Shown one piece after another: positions 1 through 6,106 of a stretch of 6,921 bases of DNA. The DNA is taken from NCBI GenBank assembly GCA_007128515.1, contig SKXI01000056.1:1-6921 (forward strand). Direction: 5' to 3'. The notes beneath the pieces are model-generated. The model saw only the letters and a program-made list of their open reading frames with translations. It was not told where the DNA came from and searched no databases. This stretch comes from Halococcaceae archaeon (GTDB taxonomy: Archaea > Halobacteriota > Halobacteria > Halobacteriales > Halalkalicoccaceae). Every line of letters begins with the position of its first letter. Within the stretch, counting starts at the first letter, position 1. Position numbers and translations under genes: made by a program.

Positions 1-979
1 CGACGACAGTCCGGAGTCGCTCTCGAACGTCCGGGTCCCAGTCGAATCCCACGTCGTCGAACTCGGGATCGAGCGTCGCCCAGTTCCAGTGTTCGCTCGA
101 ATCCGGATAGTATCCGCGCTCGATGGAGCCGAGCGCGGAAAGAATCATAGCAGGATCGGAGACGATATCCCTTGCGAATAGGTCTTCGACGAGATCCGCT
201 GTCGCGTGTTGATCGGCGTGGGTGGCGTGTTCGATCGCCGTGCTCGCCCAGATCTCGTACTCGCCATCGACGAGCGTTTCGATGGTTTCTCCGACTGGAT
301 GGTCCGGATGACCGATTCCCCAGCCGTAACTCATCGAGTCGATCCAGGGGCTCTGATCCCCAGGGTGGCGGTGAAACTGCAACTGGTATTCGAGAGCATC
401 GGTCGGAATGGCGGCGACCCCGTCGGAGCGGCGCGTCCGGACCATCTGCTTGCCGGTGACAGTCGTGAGTACGTGGCTGACGTGCGGGAACTGTTCGTAG
501 TCGTCGGTTTCGTCACCGCCGAACGCTTGGTGTTCGGGATAGGTCTCGAAGTCGAACGAGTTCTCGGGCCAGTAAGCTTCCAATAGGTCGAGCAGAAACG
601 GCCAGCCCTCCGCCAGCACGACCGTCTCCAACCCTTCGACCGCTGGCCCGAAGAACACGCGGTGAAAACCCCAGTACTCGCCCTCTTCGTCGTTCTCCCA
701 CTCGTCCGAGAGGGTGCGCTCGTACCGTGCGAGCGCCTGATAGACGGCAGCGGGGTCGCCGTCGGCCGCTCGCTCGAGTGCGTCGGTTAGGTCGTCGGGA
801 ACTCGTCGTCTGACTGCCGAGTCCTCCTCGCGCAGCAGCCTCCGCATCATGGCGTCGAACGCTTCGTCTCGTTTCTGTCGCTCCCGCTGGACGGCCTCCT
901 GGTCTACCGGACAGTCGTGGAGTCGCAGTCTGGACAAGGTCCCGAACGTCTCGCCACAGTCCTCGCAGGTGTGGGGCAT
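1..979 (-). CDS. C2HC zinc-finger protein, 3' end outside window
   Basis: This leftward frame is open from an ATG at 979-977 to the window edge: 326 codons without a stop, so the C-terminus is missing. An in-frame TAG at 995-997 lies five codons upstream, which makes this ATG the first possible one. Residues 5-23 form a zinc finger with C5, C8, H21 and C23. F12 and L18 sit where the hydrophobic core of a classical C2H2 finger lies, but the last ligand is Cys, one residue after His instead of three to five. The finger is followed by a charged helical stretch (about 26-60, with a run of Arg, Glu and Met) and then an acidic, Trp-rich region that I do not recognise. The start is 33 bp behind the stop of the SWIM gene at 1013-3016, so it is probably the last visible gene of one operon. 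The role is unknown; binding of nucleic acid or protein by the finger is inferred. Confidence 0.85.
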   Translation of the reverse strand, partial: MPHTCEDCGETFGTLSRLRLHDCPVDQEAVQRERQKRDEAFDAMMRRLLREEDSAVRRRVPDDLTDALERAADGDPAAVYQALARYERTLSDEWENDEEGEYWGFHRVFFGPAVEGLETVVLAEGWPFLLDLLEAYWPENSFDFETYPEHQAFGGDETDDYEQFPHVSHVLTTVTGKQMVRTRRSDGVAAIPTDALEYQLQFHRHPGDQSPWIDSMSYGWGIGHPDHPVGETIETLVDGEYEIWASTAIEHATHADQHATADLVEDLFARDIVSDPAMILSALGSIERGYYPDSSEHWNWATLDPEFDDVGFDWDPDVRERLRTVV

Positions 980-994
980 CGGTCGTGTGACCGA
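979..994 (-). promoter_or_regulatory. Hairpin touching the start of the C2HC-finger gene
   Basis: Six complementary base pairs enclose a 4-nt loop (arms 979-984 and 989-994), so the stem includes the A of the ATG start at 979. No Shine-Dalgarno is visible in the 33-bp gap, and the upstream gene's stop is at 1013-1015. The hairpin could influence re-initiation after that gene, or it could be chance. The complementarity is directly seen; the function is inference. Confidence 0.3.
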
Positions 995-1012
995 CTACGT
1001 CGCCGGTCGCAA

Positions 1013-3016
1013 TCAAAACCCGGCCTTCTCCAGTTCGTCGAGAAACGCCGGTCGGTTCGAGTGTTCGTCCTTCAGGAACTCGACGAACTCCTCGAATCGC
1101 TCCTCGGGGACGAGTTCCTGTATCTCGTCCAGATGGGCGGCGATCTCCCGGTAGTGTCGCCGTCCAGTCTCGCCGGCAGCAAACGGGACGAGCTGTTCCC
1201 GGTAGGCTTCGAAGTACTCGACCGGATCGACGGTTGCGACCGGGTCTCGATATCGGCGAAGCCACGAGAGGTTCTCGCTGTCTTTCAGTTCGTCGAACGC
1301 TTTTCCGAGGTCGTCTTCGTGGACGTACATGGAGAGGAGTTTCTGTCGGTCGGTTTTTTCGAAGTGCCGCTCGAACTCCTCGTAGACCGACTGCCACTTC
1401 TCGTCGTCGCACGCCTCTTTCAGTTCGTCGTAAGCGTCCCACTCCGAGTGGTCGAGGAACCGTCGTTTCAGCGTCTCACGGTGCTTTTCGGGGTTCCGAT
1501 CTCGATAGAGATCAGCAGCGAGCCGGCGGAGGGCAGCAGGCGATCGGAACGTATCGATTCCGTCTTCGAGAAGATCGATCGCACGGTCTTCGTTCCCCTC
1601 CTCGATCAACTGCCGGGCGTACTGCTTGCAGAATCGGCTACTTTCGAGATATGTCTCCTCGTACAGTCCGAGCAGCGCTTCCTTCTCGTCGAGCTCCTCA
1701 AGCAGGTAGACACACGCCGAGACGAGAGCCCGCGTGCGTAGCGACGAGGACATCTCCGTCCCGCTGTCGCTCGACTCGCCCGATCCGACATCCACCGTGT
1801 GCTCTTCGATGGTCGTCGGATCGTCGACACGCAACTCATCGAAGGCATCTCCGACGAAGTGCTCCAGTTCTAATGGTCCGACCGCTAGGTGCTCGACATC
1901 GAGCGCGCCGCCGGTGAACTCTTCGACGGCGAGTGGGCCGTCGGTGAAATCGGAGACGGCGAGGACGTCATCGGTCCGGTCCCGAGCATCCTCCGGTTCG
2001 TGTTCACCGTTCGACGATACTTCGTCCTCGGCCGACGGCGACCAGTCTCCCGTTCGACGTGTTTCCCGATCCGTTTGCCCGATTGCACGGTCCGCGATGT
2101 CCGTCGGATCGAGGCTGATACCCGAGACGTGCTCGTCCAACCGGGTGAGCCAGTACTCGTGGTCGCGGCTCGTCGTACAGACGGTTCGCAGCGCGTCGTC
2201 GTAGTCCTCGCTAGCGAAGTGGTAGTCGGCATCGACGAATTCCTCGAAGAGATAGTCGATGTAGGGGCGCTTTTGGTCGTGGTCGAATTCCTGCTCGGCG
2301 ACCGCCTCTGCGTAGAGGTCGAGGGCGAGCTCCAACTCGCGGCCGTAGTAGCCGCCGCTGTCGTCGATGCGATTCATGTTCTCGCGGATCGTCTCGGCGA
2401 GCGCCCGGTAGATGTCCGTCGTCGCATCGACGTGCCCACGCTCTCGATGGGTTTCTGCCAGGTCGTAGTACTGTGTGAAGTCGATGTGGGTGTTGTAGTC
2501 GATCATCCCCCCACGGCCAGCGGCGTCCTCGAACAGCCGGTCGATCTCCTGTTTGTAGTCGTAGACCGTCTTCCCAGCGTCTTCACCCGCGAACGCGACG
2601 AACCGATCCCTGAGATCGCGGTCGCCTTCGATGACGTCCAGCAGAAAGGTTCGAAGGTCGTCGGTCGTCATCTGTTCGGCCAGTTTTTCAATGTTTACCG
2701 ACTCTGGAAGCTCTCCAGTGGCTTCATGAGCAGCAGTGTCCGTGTCGGTATCTCGGTCGTTGACGGCCAACAGGACTGCGACGATATGCTTACAGTCGCC
2801 CGCGTAGTCGTACGGACAGCTACACCGAGTCCGGATTACATCGCTCTCCACGTGAATAGAGACCTCGTAATCGTGCGAGCCACGAACTGTCGCCCGAATC
2901 TCATCCCCATCGATATCCAGTTCCAGAACGCGGCCCTGCTCGTAGTAGTTGACGCCGCGCTCGAAGGACTGTTGGGTGCAGAGCGACCGGATTTCGTCCC
3001 GAGTCGGGTAGTCCAT
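1013..3016 (-). CDS. SWIM zinc-finger protein with helical-repeat C-terminus
   Basis: This 667-residue protein starts at an ATG bounded by an in-frame TAG at 3029-3031. Residues about 1-85 form a SWIM module: a small beta-rich segment, then CSCPYDYAGDCKH with ligands C65, C67, C75 and H77 (CxCx7CxH). SWIM domains chelate zinc and are known in DNA-, RNA- or protein-binding contexts. Residues about 105-290 are mainly helical and align with the shorter paralogue at 3926-4726. Residues about 300-425 are an acidic, low-complexity linker holding a tandem 10-residue repeat (352-391). Residues about 426-667 look like TPR-type or other alpha-solenoid helices and end in a pattern (RPAFLDELEKAGF) that recalls other long SWIM proteins. 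No ATPase or nuclease motif was found. It lies 137 bp behind the pRiA4-like gene and 33 bp before the C2HC-finger gene, so it is probably co-transcribed. That 137-bp gap lacks a Shine-Dalgarno and shows only a weak AT-richer spot (about 3041-3048), so an extra promoter is possible but unproven. Confidence 0.9.
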   Translation of the reverse strand: MDYPTRDEIRSLCTQQSFERGVNYYEQGRVLELDIDGDEIRATVRGSHDYEVSIHVESDVIRTRCSCPYDYAGDCKHIVAVLLAVNDRDTDTDTAAHEATGELPESVNIEKLAEQMTTDDLRTFLLDVIEGDRDLRDRFVAFAGEDAGKTVYDYKQEIDRLFEDAAGRGGMIDYNTHIDFTQYYDLAETHRERGHVDATTDIYRALAETIRENMNRIDDSGGYYGRELELALDLYAEAVAEQEFDHDQKRPYIDYLFEEFVDADYHFASEDYDDALRTVCTTSRDHEYWLTRLDEHVSGISLDPTDIADRAIGQTDRETRRTGDWSPSAEDEVSSNGEHEPEDARDRTDDVLAVSDFTDGPLAVEEFTGGALDVEHLAVGPLELEHFVGDAFDELRVDDPTTIEEHTVDVGSGESSDSGTEMSSSLRTRALVSACVYLLEELDEKEALLGLYEETYLESSRFCKQYARQLIEEGNEDRAIDLLEDGIDTFRSPAALRRLAADLYRDRNPEKHRETLKRRFLDHSEWDAYDELKEACDDEKWQSVYEEFERHFEKTDRQKLLSMYVHEDDLGKAFDELKDSENLSWLRRYRDPVATVDPVEYFEAYREQLVPFAAGETGRRHYREIAAHLDEIQELVPEERFEEFVEFLKDEHSNRPAFLDELEKAGF
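1844..1963 (-). repeat. Four tandem 30-bp units coding 10-residue repeats
   Basis: Inside the long SWIM gene, residues 352-391 read as four consecutive decapeptides: LAVSDFTDGP, LAVEEFTGGA, LDVEHLAVGP and LELEHFVGDA. A degenerate fifth unit follows (FDELRVDDP). Each unit starts with Leu, has Val or Leu at position 3, an aromatic or Leu at position 6 and Gly at position 8 or 9. At DNA level the two units best seen near 1909-1963 share a GGTGAA core and a GACGGCGAG core 30 bp apart. The pattern suggests expansion of a 30-bp unit in the linker between the two helical parts. Confidence 0.7.
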
Positions 3017-3153
3017 AGACGTGTGGTACTACGGGAGTGGAAACTGAACGAGTGGCGTCACGACGTTACGTCTCCGACGTGGTTGAACGGGGCGAACAGT
3101 CTGCGTCGAGACCGTCGTCGGACCACGAGTGGCTGTCACGGGTGATCGTTCGT

Positions 3154-3933
3154 CTACGGTCGCTTTTCCCTGACGATCGCGGCCGTATCCGTTGACGCGA
3201 TCACGTCGGAATCTTCGAACACATCATCTATTTCACTCGGCTCGTAAACCCCTTTGACGATGCAGTAGTAGTGCGACGGTTCCCCGAAGTCGTAGACCAT
3301 GCTGAGCCTGTCGCCCTCCCGGAGCCCGGCCCGTTCGGCGACGTCCTCGATCGTCATCTCGCTCGCTCTCGTGTACGACCGGTCGCCCGCCTGCTCGTAC
3401 TGGTGATCGGGAAGAACGTTGAGACTCGAATCCAAATACTCGTCTTCGAGACCGTACATCCGAAGGTGGAAGTCGTCGAGCGTGCGGAACCGACAGACGA
3501 GTCCGTCCCGTTCTGCCATCGTCGTCTCCGGCCGGACCACGATGTCGTACCACTCGTCTCGCGCACGACCTTTCTGCTTCCAGCGGAGCCGATACCCGAC
3601 GGTGCCGATCCGCTCGGAGATGTCGTCGCCAGCCTGGTCCTGGTGTTCCTCAAGTGCGTCCCGCGTGTTCGACCAGCAATACGAGCAGATCTCGTCCGGC
3701 GCCTCGCCTTCGAAGCCATCTTTGTCGATATCATGATGCGCCACGAAGTCAGCAAACGAAACGCGTTGATCGCCAGGATAACGGTGTCCCCTACTACACA
3801 TCCTTTCACCGGACGAACGGGGACCGATCGAGAACCGAGACTCTGCCTCCGACTGGTCGGCGTCCATATCGATGATATGCGCCACTGTGCCGCTCCCGGC
3901 CTCGATCACGAACCGGTCCGTGGCTTCATTCAT
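3154..3933 (-). CDS. pRiA4b ORF-3-like domain protein with putative zinc site
   Basis: The product has 259 residues. I chose the ATG at 3933-3931 because GGAGGAG lies 7 nt upstream and the start overlaps the stop of the preceding SWIM gene by 8 bp. An upstream in-frame extension to 4125 would run through that gene and is Arg/Ser-rich, unlike real protein here. Residues about 112-235 resemble the plasmid pRiA4b ORF-3 / IS1096 TnpR-like domain. The signs are an opening strand (YRLRWKQKG), an ordered middle with an FHLRMYGLEDEY stretch, an acidic helix (MTIEDVAERAG), and the hallmark GDRLSMVYDFGEPSHYY near 207-223. The N-terminal part carries C46, H50, C83 and C86 (CSRGH and CSYC), a plausible zinc site not typical of the domain. 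The biochemical activity of pRiA4b ORF-3 domains is not established. The match is from memory of the family pattern, so the assignment is probable but not certain. The stop is TAG at 3156-3154. Confidence 0.82.
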   Translation of the reverse strand: MNEATDRFVIEAGSGTVAHIIDMDADQSEAESRFSIGPRSSGERMCSRGHRYPGDQRVSFADFVAHHDIDKDGFEGEAPDEICSYCWSNTRDALEEHQDQAGDDISERIGTVGYRLRWKQKGRARDEWYDIVVRPETTMAERDGLVCRFRTLDDFHLRMYGLEDEYLDSSLNVLPDHQYEQAGDRSYTRASEMTIEDVAERAGLREGDRLSMVYDFGEPSHYYCIVKGVYEPSEIDDVFEDSDVIASTDTAAIVREKRP

Positions 3934-4726
3934 TGTATCGCTCCTCCAAATTATCAATTGCGCGCCAGAACTGTTCATCGTTGATGCGAGGCTCTGTCGT
4001 TGCTCGCGCTTCCAACACGCCGGCGTACGTGTCGAACTCCTCAGGGCTCGGATCGGTCGCGAGGACGCAGTCGGCGTAGCCGTCGAGTGCGGTCTGGATA
4101 GTCCGTGCGTAGTGATCATGGGCACCGTCGATCCAGTTGTACTTTTCGTCGACTTCCTCGAACACTGCCCGGTAAACGGTCGCAGCGGCTAGATATCGGT
4201 TCCTCTCACGGTATTGCTCGGCTATCTCGAAAAACCGGGAGAAGTCGATTGCCTCGAACACGACCGGGTCCGCGTGTTGCTCGAACAGTTGCGCGATCTC
4301 ATTGCGGTACTCGTCGATCGATTTGTGGTCGTCGCCGAACCGTGCGAGAAACCGCTCGCGCAACTCCGCGTGCTCGGCGAGTGCGTCACGGACGAACCCA
4401 CGCAGGTCCTCGGCCGACACGTCGCCGAGGACTGCCTCGACACGCTCGCTCTCGTCCTGTGGCGGGCCGGCCGCGATATCCAGTAGCACCGCGACGACGT
4501 GTTTGCAGTCGCCACTCCCGTCGTACGGACAGGTACACTTCGTACCGATGCTACGGTCACCGAATTCAACGGTCACGTCGTACAGACTCGATCCACTGAC
4601 AGCCGCGGTAACGAGCTCGCCGAACCGGTCGAGTCGCTGAATACGTCCCTCATCGCGGTACTTTCGTCCGCGTTCGAACACCGCATCAGTGCTCCGATTG
4701 TGGATGGTTTCCTCGGTGACGTTCAT
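3926..4726 (-). CDS. Short SWIM zinc-finger protein
   Basis: The product has 266 residues counting from the ATG at 4726-4724. An ATG nine codons upstream (4753) is possible. The later one is preferred because its N-terminus aligns with the start of the long SWIM paralogue at 1013-3016. The SWIM motif CTCPYDGSGDCKH has ligands C64, C66, C74 and H76. The rest is helical and matches the paralogue block by block: the segment around 103-150 (AEDLRGFVRDAL, then EYRNEIAQLFE), the segment around 160-200 (IDFSRFFEIAEQYRER), and the Asp-rich C-terminal helices. It lacks the linker repeat and the alpha-solenoid half of the long protein. It is the first gene of the leftward cluster and overlaps the pRiA4-like gene by 8 bp (AATGAATGA). 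No convincing TATA box was found; a short AT-richer patch at about 4756-4763 lies at a plausible distance for a leaderless start at 4726. Zinc-dependent nucleic-acid or protein binding is inferred from the domain. Confidence 0.88.
   Translation of the reverse strand: MNVTEETIHNRSTDAVFERGRKYRDEGRIQRLDRFGELVTAAVSGSSLYDVTVEFGDRSIGTKCTCPYDGSGDCKHVVAVLLDIAAGPPQDESERVEAVLGDVSAEDLRGFVRDALAEHAELRERFLARFGDDHKSIDEYRNEIAQLFEQHADPVVFEAIDFSRFFEIAEQYRERNRYLAAATVYRAVFEEVDEKYNWIDGAHDHYARTIQTALDGYADCVLATDPSPEEFDTYAGVLEARATTEPRINDEQFWRAIDNLEERYNE
3941..3947 (-). promoter_or_regulatory. Shine-Dalgarno of the pRiA4-like gene
   Basis: On the minus strand GGAGGAG lies 7 nt before the ATG at 3933, within the last codons of the SWIM gene at 3926-4726. 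It is the only strong Shine-Dalgarno seen in the leftward cluster. It decides the start and indicates internal, probably coupled, translation on a shared mRNA. Confidence 0.8.
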
Positions 4727-5154
4727 GTCTCGCCGTCCGACGCCCGAGTCCAATCCGATTTCGGTTTGGAGTCGTCGCCCTGACGGTTCGGGTCGGCTAG
4801 TGCCATCGTGAGCGTCACCGCGAGGCGTTTGTAGCGACCTCTGTCGACGACCGAGTGTCTCGGAGATTCCGAGGTGGGAGCGTGTGCCGCGTCCTGCCGG
4901 GACATGGCAAGCGCGCGACGAGACACCGATATCGAGGGGACTCCCCCGAGCACGTCATGTGAATCCGGTGGATGCATCGCATCTCGTGCCCCATCACACC
5001 TCGAAGATCCGAGATATCTGGACGGAAGCCACAAGCACTCGCCGAATCGCGGGTGATGTTTCGATTAGTGGCGCACACGTGAGAGGAGTCCAACTCTGAG
5101 AGGCGGTATTTTCCCGGTACGGTGTGATAGTGATTGGTACGAGTCGTTCCGGTA

Positions 5155-5180
5155 TCGACCGCCCGATATCGGGCGATCGA
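5155..5180. repeat. 26-bp inverted repeat, possible operator
   Basis: The core CGCCCGATATCGGGCG (5160-5175) is a perfect palindrome. After one mismatched pair (5159/5176) it extends by TCGA on each side, giving 12 of 13 complementary positions per arm without a loop. It is about 225 bp upstream of the rightward gene and 430 bp upstream of the leftward cluster. Such symmetry suits a dimeric DNA-binding protein. There is no T-tract, which argues against a terminator. Confidence 0.6.
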
Positions 5181-5365
5181 ACCGGTAAACAGTCGCAACA
5201 AATACTATGAGGGCGCGTCGTGACCGACCCGTCGACGGCGAGACGGTTCCGAGCCGACTCGGAGAGCGCCCCAACCACGGAGCGAATCGACCGTTCCGAG
5301 GCGATCGCCCGCGGACTGGGTACGACGGCCCCCACCGTGTGTTGAGTTCACACGATCGGTCGCAA

Positions 5366-5376
5366 CATTTATTTTC
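5366..5376 (+). promoter_or_regulatory. Archaeal BRE/TATA promoter of the DUF7504-type gene
   Basis: An AT-rich box, TTTATTTT, at 5368-5375 is preceded by GCAACA, a plausible purine-rich BRE, and stands out from GC-rich surroundings. Its centre is about 32 bp before the ATG at 5403. With the usual archaeal TATA-to-start spacing, transcription would begin within a few bases of the ATG, giving a nearly leaderless mRNA, as is common in haloarchaea. A 5-bp inverted repeat (CTCTT/AAGAG) at 5388-5401 sits at the presumed start point. Confidence 0.65.
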
Positions 5377-5402
5377 TTATCCGTTGTCTCTTGGTTAAGA
5401 GT

Positions 5403-6098
5403 ATGGTCGAGGAGTGGCGGTCCACCGAGCCCGACTACGCAGAGACGGCGACCCTCGTTCGCGAACTCGACGAGCTCAAGCGTCGCGGCTCCGCGCTCCT
5501 CGTCGTCGGCTCGGTCCCGGACCCGGTCCGGGACCGCGCGTGCGAGACGTTCCTCGGGGCCGACGCCGCCCGGCGCCGGCTGTTCGTCGTCACCGAAGGG
5601 AACGATCCACAGCTCTCCTGTATCCCCCGGACCCACCGGGGGGCCGACCACGCGCGCGTCGTCGAGTATCTCCGTCCCGCCCGTGGCGCGACCGCGGCGG
5701 ACTCCACCCCGCTGTTGCCCGTCCCGACCCGGACGGTCTCCTGCGGACGGCTCTCCGAACTCGGTATCGAGATATCGGAGGGGATCGAGGCGCTCGACCG
5801 CGCCGCCTGCGGGCTCTCGCCCGCGGAGCTCCGGCTCTGTTTCGACTCGCTCGTGCCCGTCCTCGCCTCCTCGGAGGAGGTCACTGTCTTCCGGTTCCTC
5901 CACCTCCTCACACACCGGGTCCGATCGGTCGACGGCATGGCCCACGTTCACCTCCCGGTCGAGGCCGACTCGCCCGTCGTCGGCCGACTCTCCCCGCTGT
6001 TCGACGCCGTGATCGAACTCGCGGAGACCGAGACGGGCCCGGCCCAGCAGTGGCGGCTGCGCGACCGGAACCTGAAGACCGGCTGGCTCTCGCTCTGA
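5403..6098 (+). CDS. Haloarchaeal DUF7504-type protein
   Basis: The product has 231 residues. ATG at 5403 fits the promoter spacing; a TTG four codons upstream (5391) is less likely. Residues about 10-27 form a helix (LVRELDELKRRG). A buried strand follows (ALLVVGSVPDP, 31-41) at the place where RecA-like NTPases carry a Walker A loop, but here there is no GxxGxGK[ST]. Then come RACETFLG (45-52) and RRRLFVVTEG (57-66). The C-terminal half has GLSPAELRLCFDSLVPVL (137-154), TVFRFLHLLTHRVR (161-174), GMAHVHLPV (178-186), PLFDAVIEL (198-206) and a final WRLRDRNLKTGWLSL. This arrangement is what I recall of DUF7504, a halobacterial family related to RecA/KaiC folds and lacking a known activity. 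The name comes from memory, not a search. The gene stands alone with its own promoter and converges on the gene at 6099-6921, the two stop codons abutting. Confidence 0.85.
   Translation: MVEEWRSTEPDYAETATLVRELDELKRRGSALLVVGSVPDPVRDRACETFLGADAARRRLFVVTEGNDPQLSCIPRTHRGADHARVVEYLRPARGATAADSTPLLPVPTRTVSCGRLSELGIEISEGIEALDRAACGLSPAELRLCFDSLVPVLASSEEVTVFRFLHLLTHRVRSVDGMAHVHLPVEADSPVVGRLSPLFDAVIELAETETGPAQQWRLRDRNLKTGWLSL
5512..5536. repeat. Perfect 12-bp-arm inverted repeat inside the DUF7504-type gene
   Basis: Arms CGGTCCCGGACC (5512-5523) and its exact complement (5525-5536) are separated by one base. The repeat codes for the GSVPDPVRDR region that follows the first buried strand. It is entirely G/C-rich, so the folded RNA would be very stable. 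It may simply reflect codon choice for a Pro-Asp-Pro-Val-Arg-Asp string, but 12 exact pairs is more than expected by chance. Confidence 0.6.
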
Positions 6099-6106
6099 TC
6101 AGAGCG
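6091..6106. repeat. Perfect palindrome over two abutting stop codons
   Basis: CGCTCTGATCAGAGCG is a perfect 16-bp palindrome. Its centre TGATCA contains the TGA stop of the rightward gene (6096-6098) and the reverse-complemented TGA stop of the leftward gene (6099-6101), with no base between them. Because of the symmetry both proteins end in similar short codons. It could act as a shared two-way end signal, but no T-tract is next to it on either side, so calling it a terminator would be speculative. Confidence 0.65.

Larger units (their letters stand above)
4727..5402. other. 676-bp intergenic region between divergent genes
   Basis: No convincing gene was found here. The open frames on either strand give Arg/Ser/His-rich proteins without the acidic bias of the neighbours. 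Contents I can point to are a small hairpin (6-bp stem, 3-nt loop) at 4859-4873, a near-perfect 26-bp inverted repeat at 5155-5180, a 9-bp direct repeat GTCGCAACA at 5192-5200 and 5359-5367, and the promoter of the rightward gene near 5368-5375. No tRNA-like cloverleaf was recognised. The region must also hold control of the leftward cluster, but I could not locate that promoter with confidence. It may contain a non-coding RNA or the remains of a decayed gene. Confidence 0.6.

Noticed and set aside
513..1442. Leftward open frame of 309 codons
   Set aside because: It is in another frame of the same strand as the SWIM and C2HC-finger genes, crosses both, and is extremely Arg-rich. The two frames retained have motifs and plausible starts.
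917..1741. Rightward open frame of 274 codons
   Set aside because: It is antisense to the C-terminal helices of the long SWIM protein and has the Val/Glu/Phe-rich composition expected from the complement of haloarchaeal codons.
1889..3145. Long rightward open frame of 418 codons
   Set aside because: It lies antisense to the long SWIM gene, is Val-rich, and has no recognisable motif. The SWIM signature and paralogy on the other strand decide the coding strand.
3934..4125. N-terminal extension of the pRiA4-like protein
   Set aside because: The extension would run through the coding region of the short SWIM gene and is Arg/Ser/Thr-rich. The Shine-Dalgarno at 3941-3947 marks the ATG at 3933.
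4783..4800. GGTTCGGGTC stretch resembling a tRNA T-arm
   Set aside because: No matching acceptor, D or anticodon arms could be paired around it.
4723..5034. Leftward frame of 103 codons before the short SWIM gene
   Set aside because: Not acidic, no motif, and it overlaps the start of the SWIM gene. Probably chance, though a gene remnant cannot be excluded.
5192..5367. Direct repeat GTCGCAACA at 5192-5200 and 5359-5367
   Set aside because: Only 9 bp. The second copy overlaps the BRE region of a promoter, and the first may be a weak promoter-like site. Too short to call a functional pair.
5207..5398. Rightward 63-codon frame preceding the DUF7504-type gene
   Set aside because: Very Arg-rich, no ribosome site, and its only AT-rich stretch lies about 10 bp upstream, too close for a leaderless promoter.
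5205..5951. Leftward open frame of 248 codons
   Set aside because: It is antisense to the DUF7504-type gene, which has recognisable blocks, a promoter and a well-placed start.
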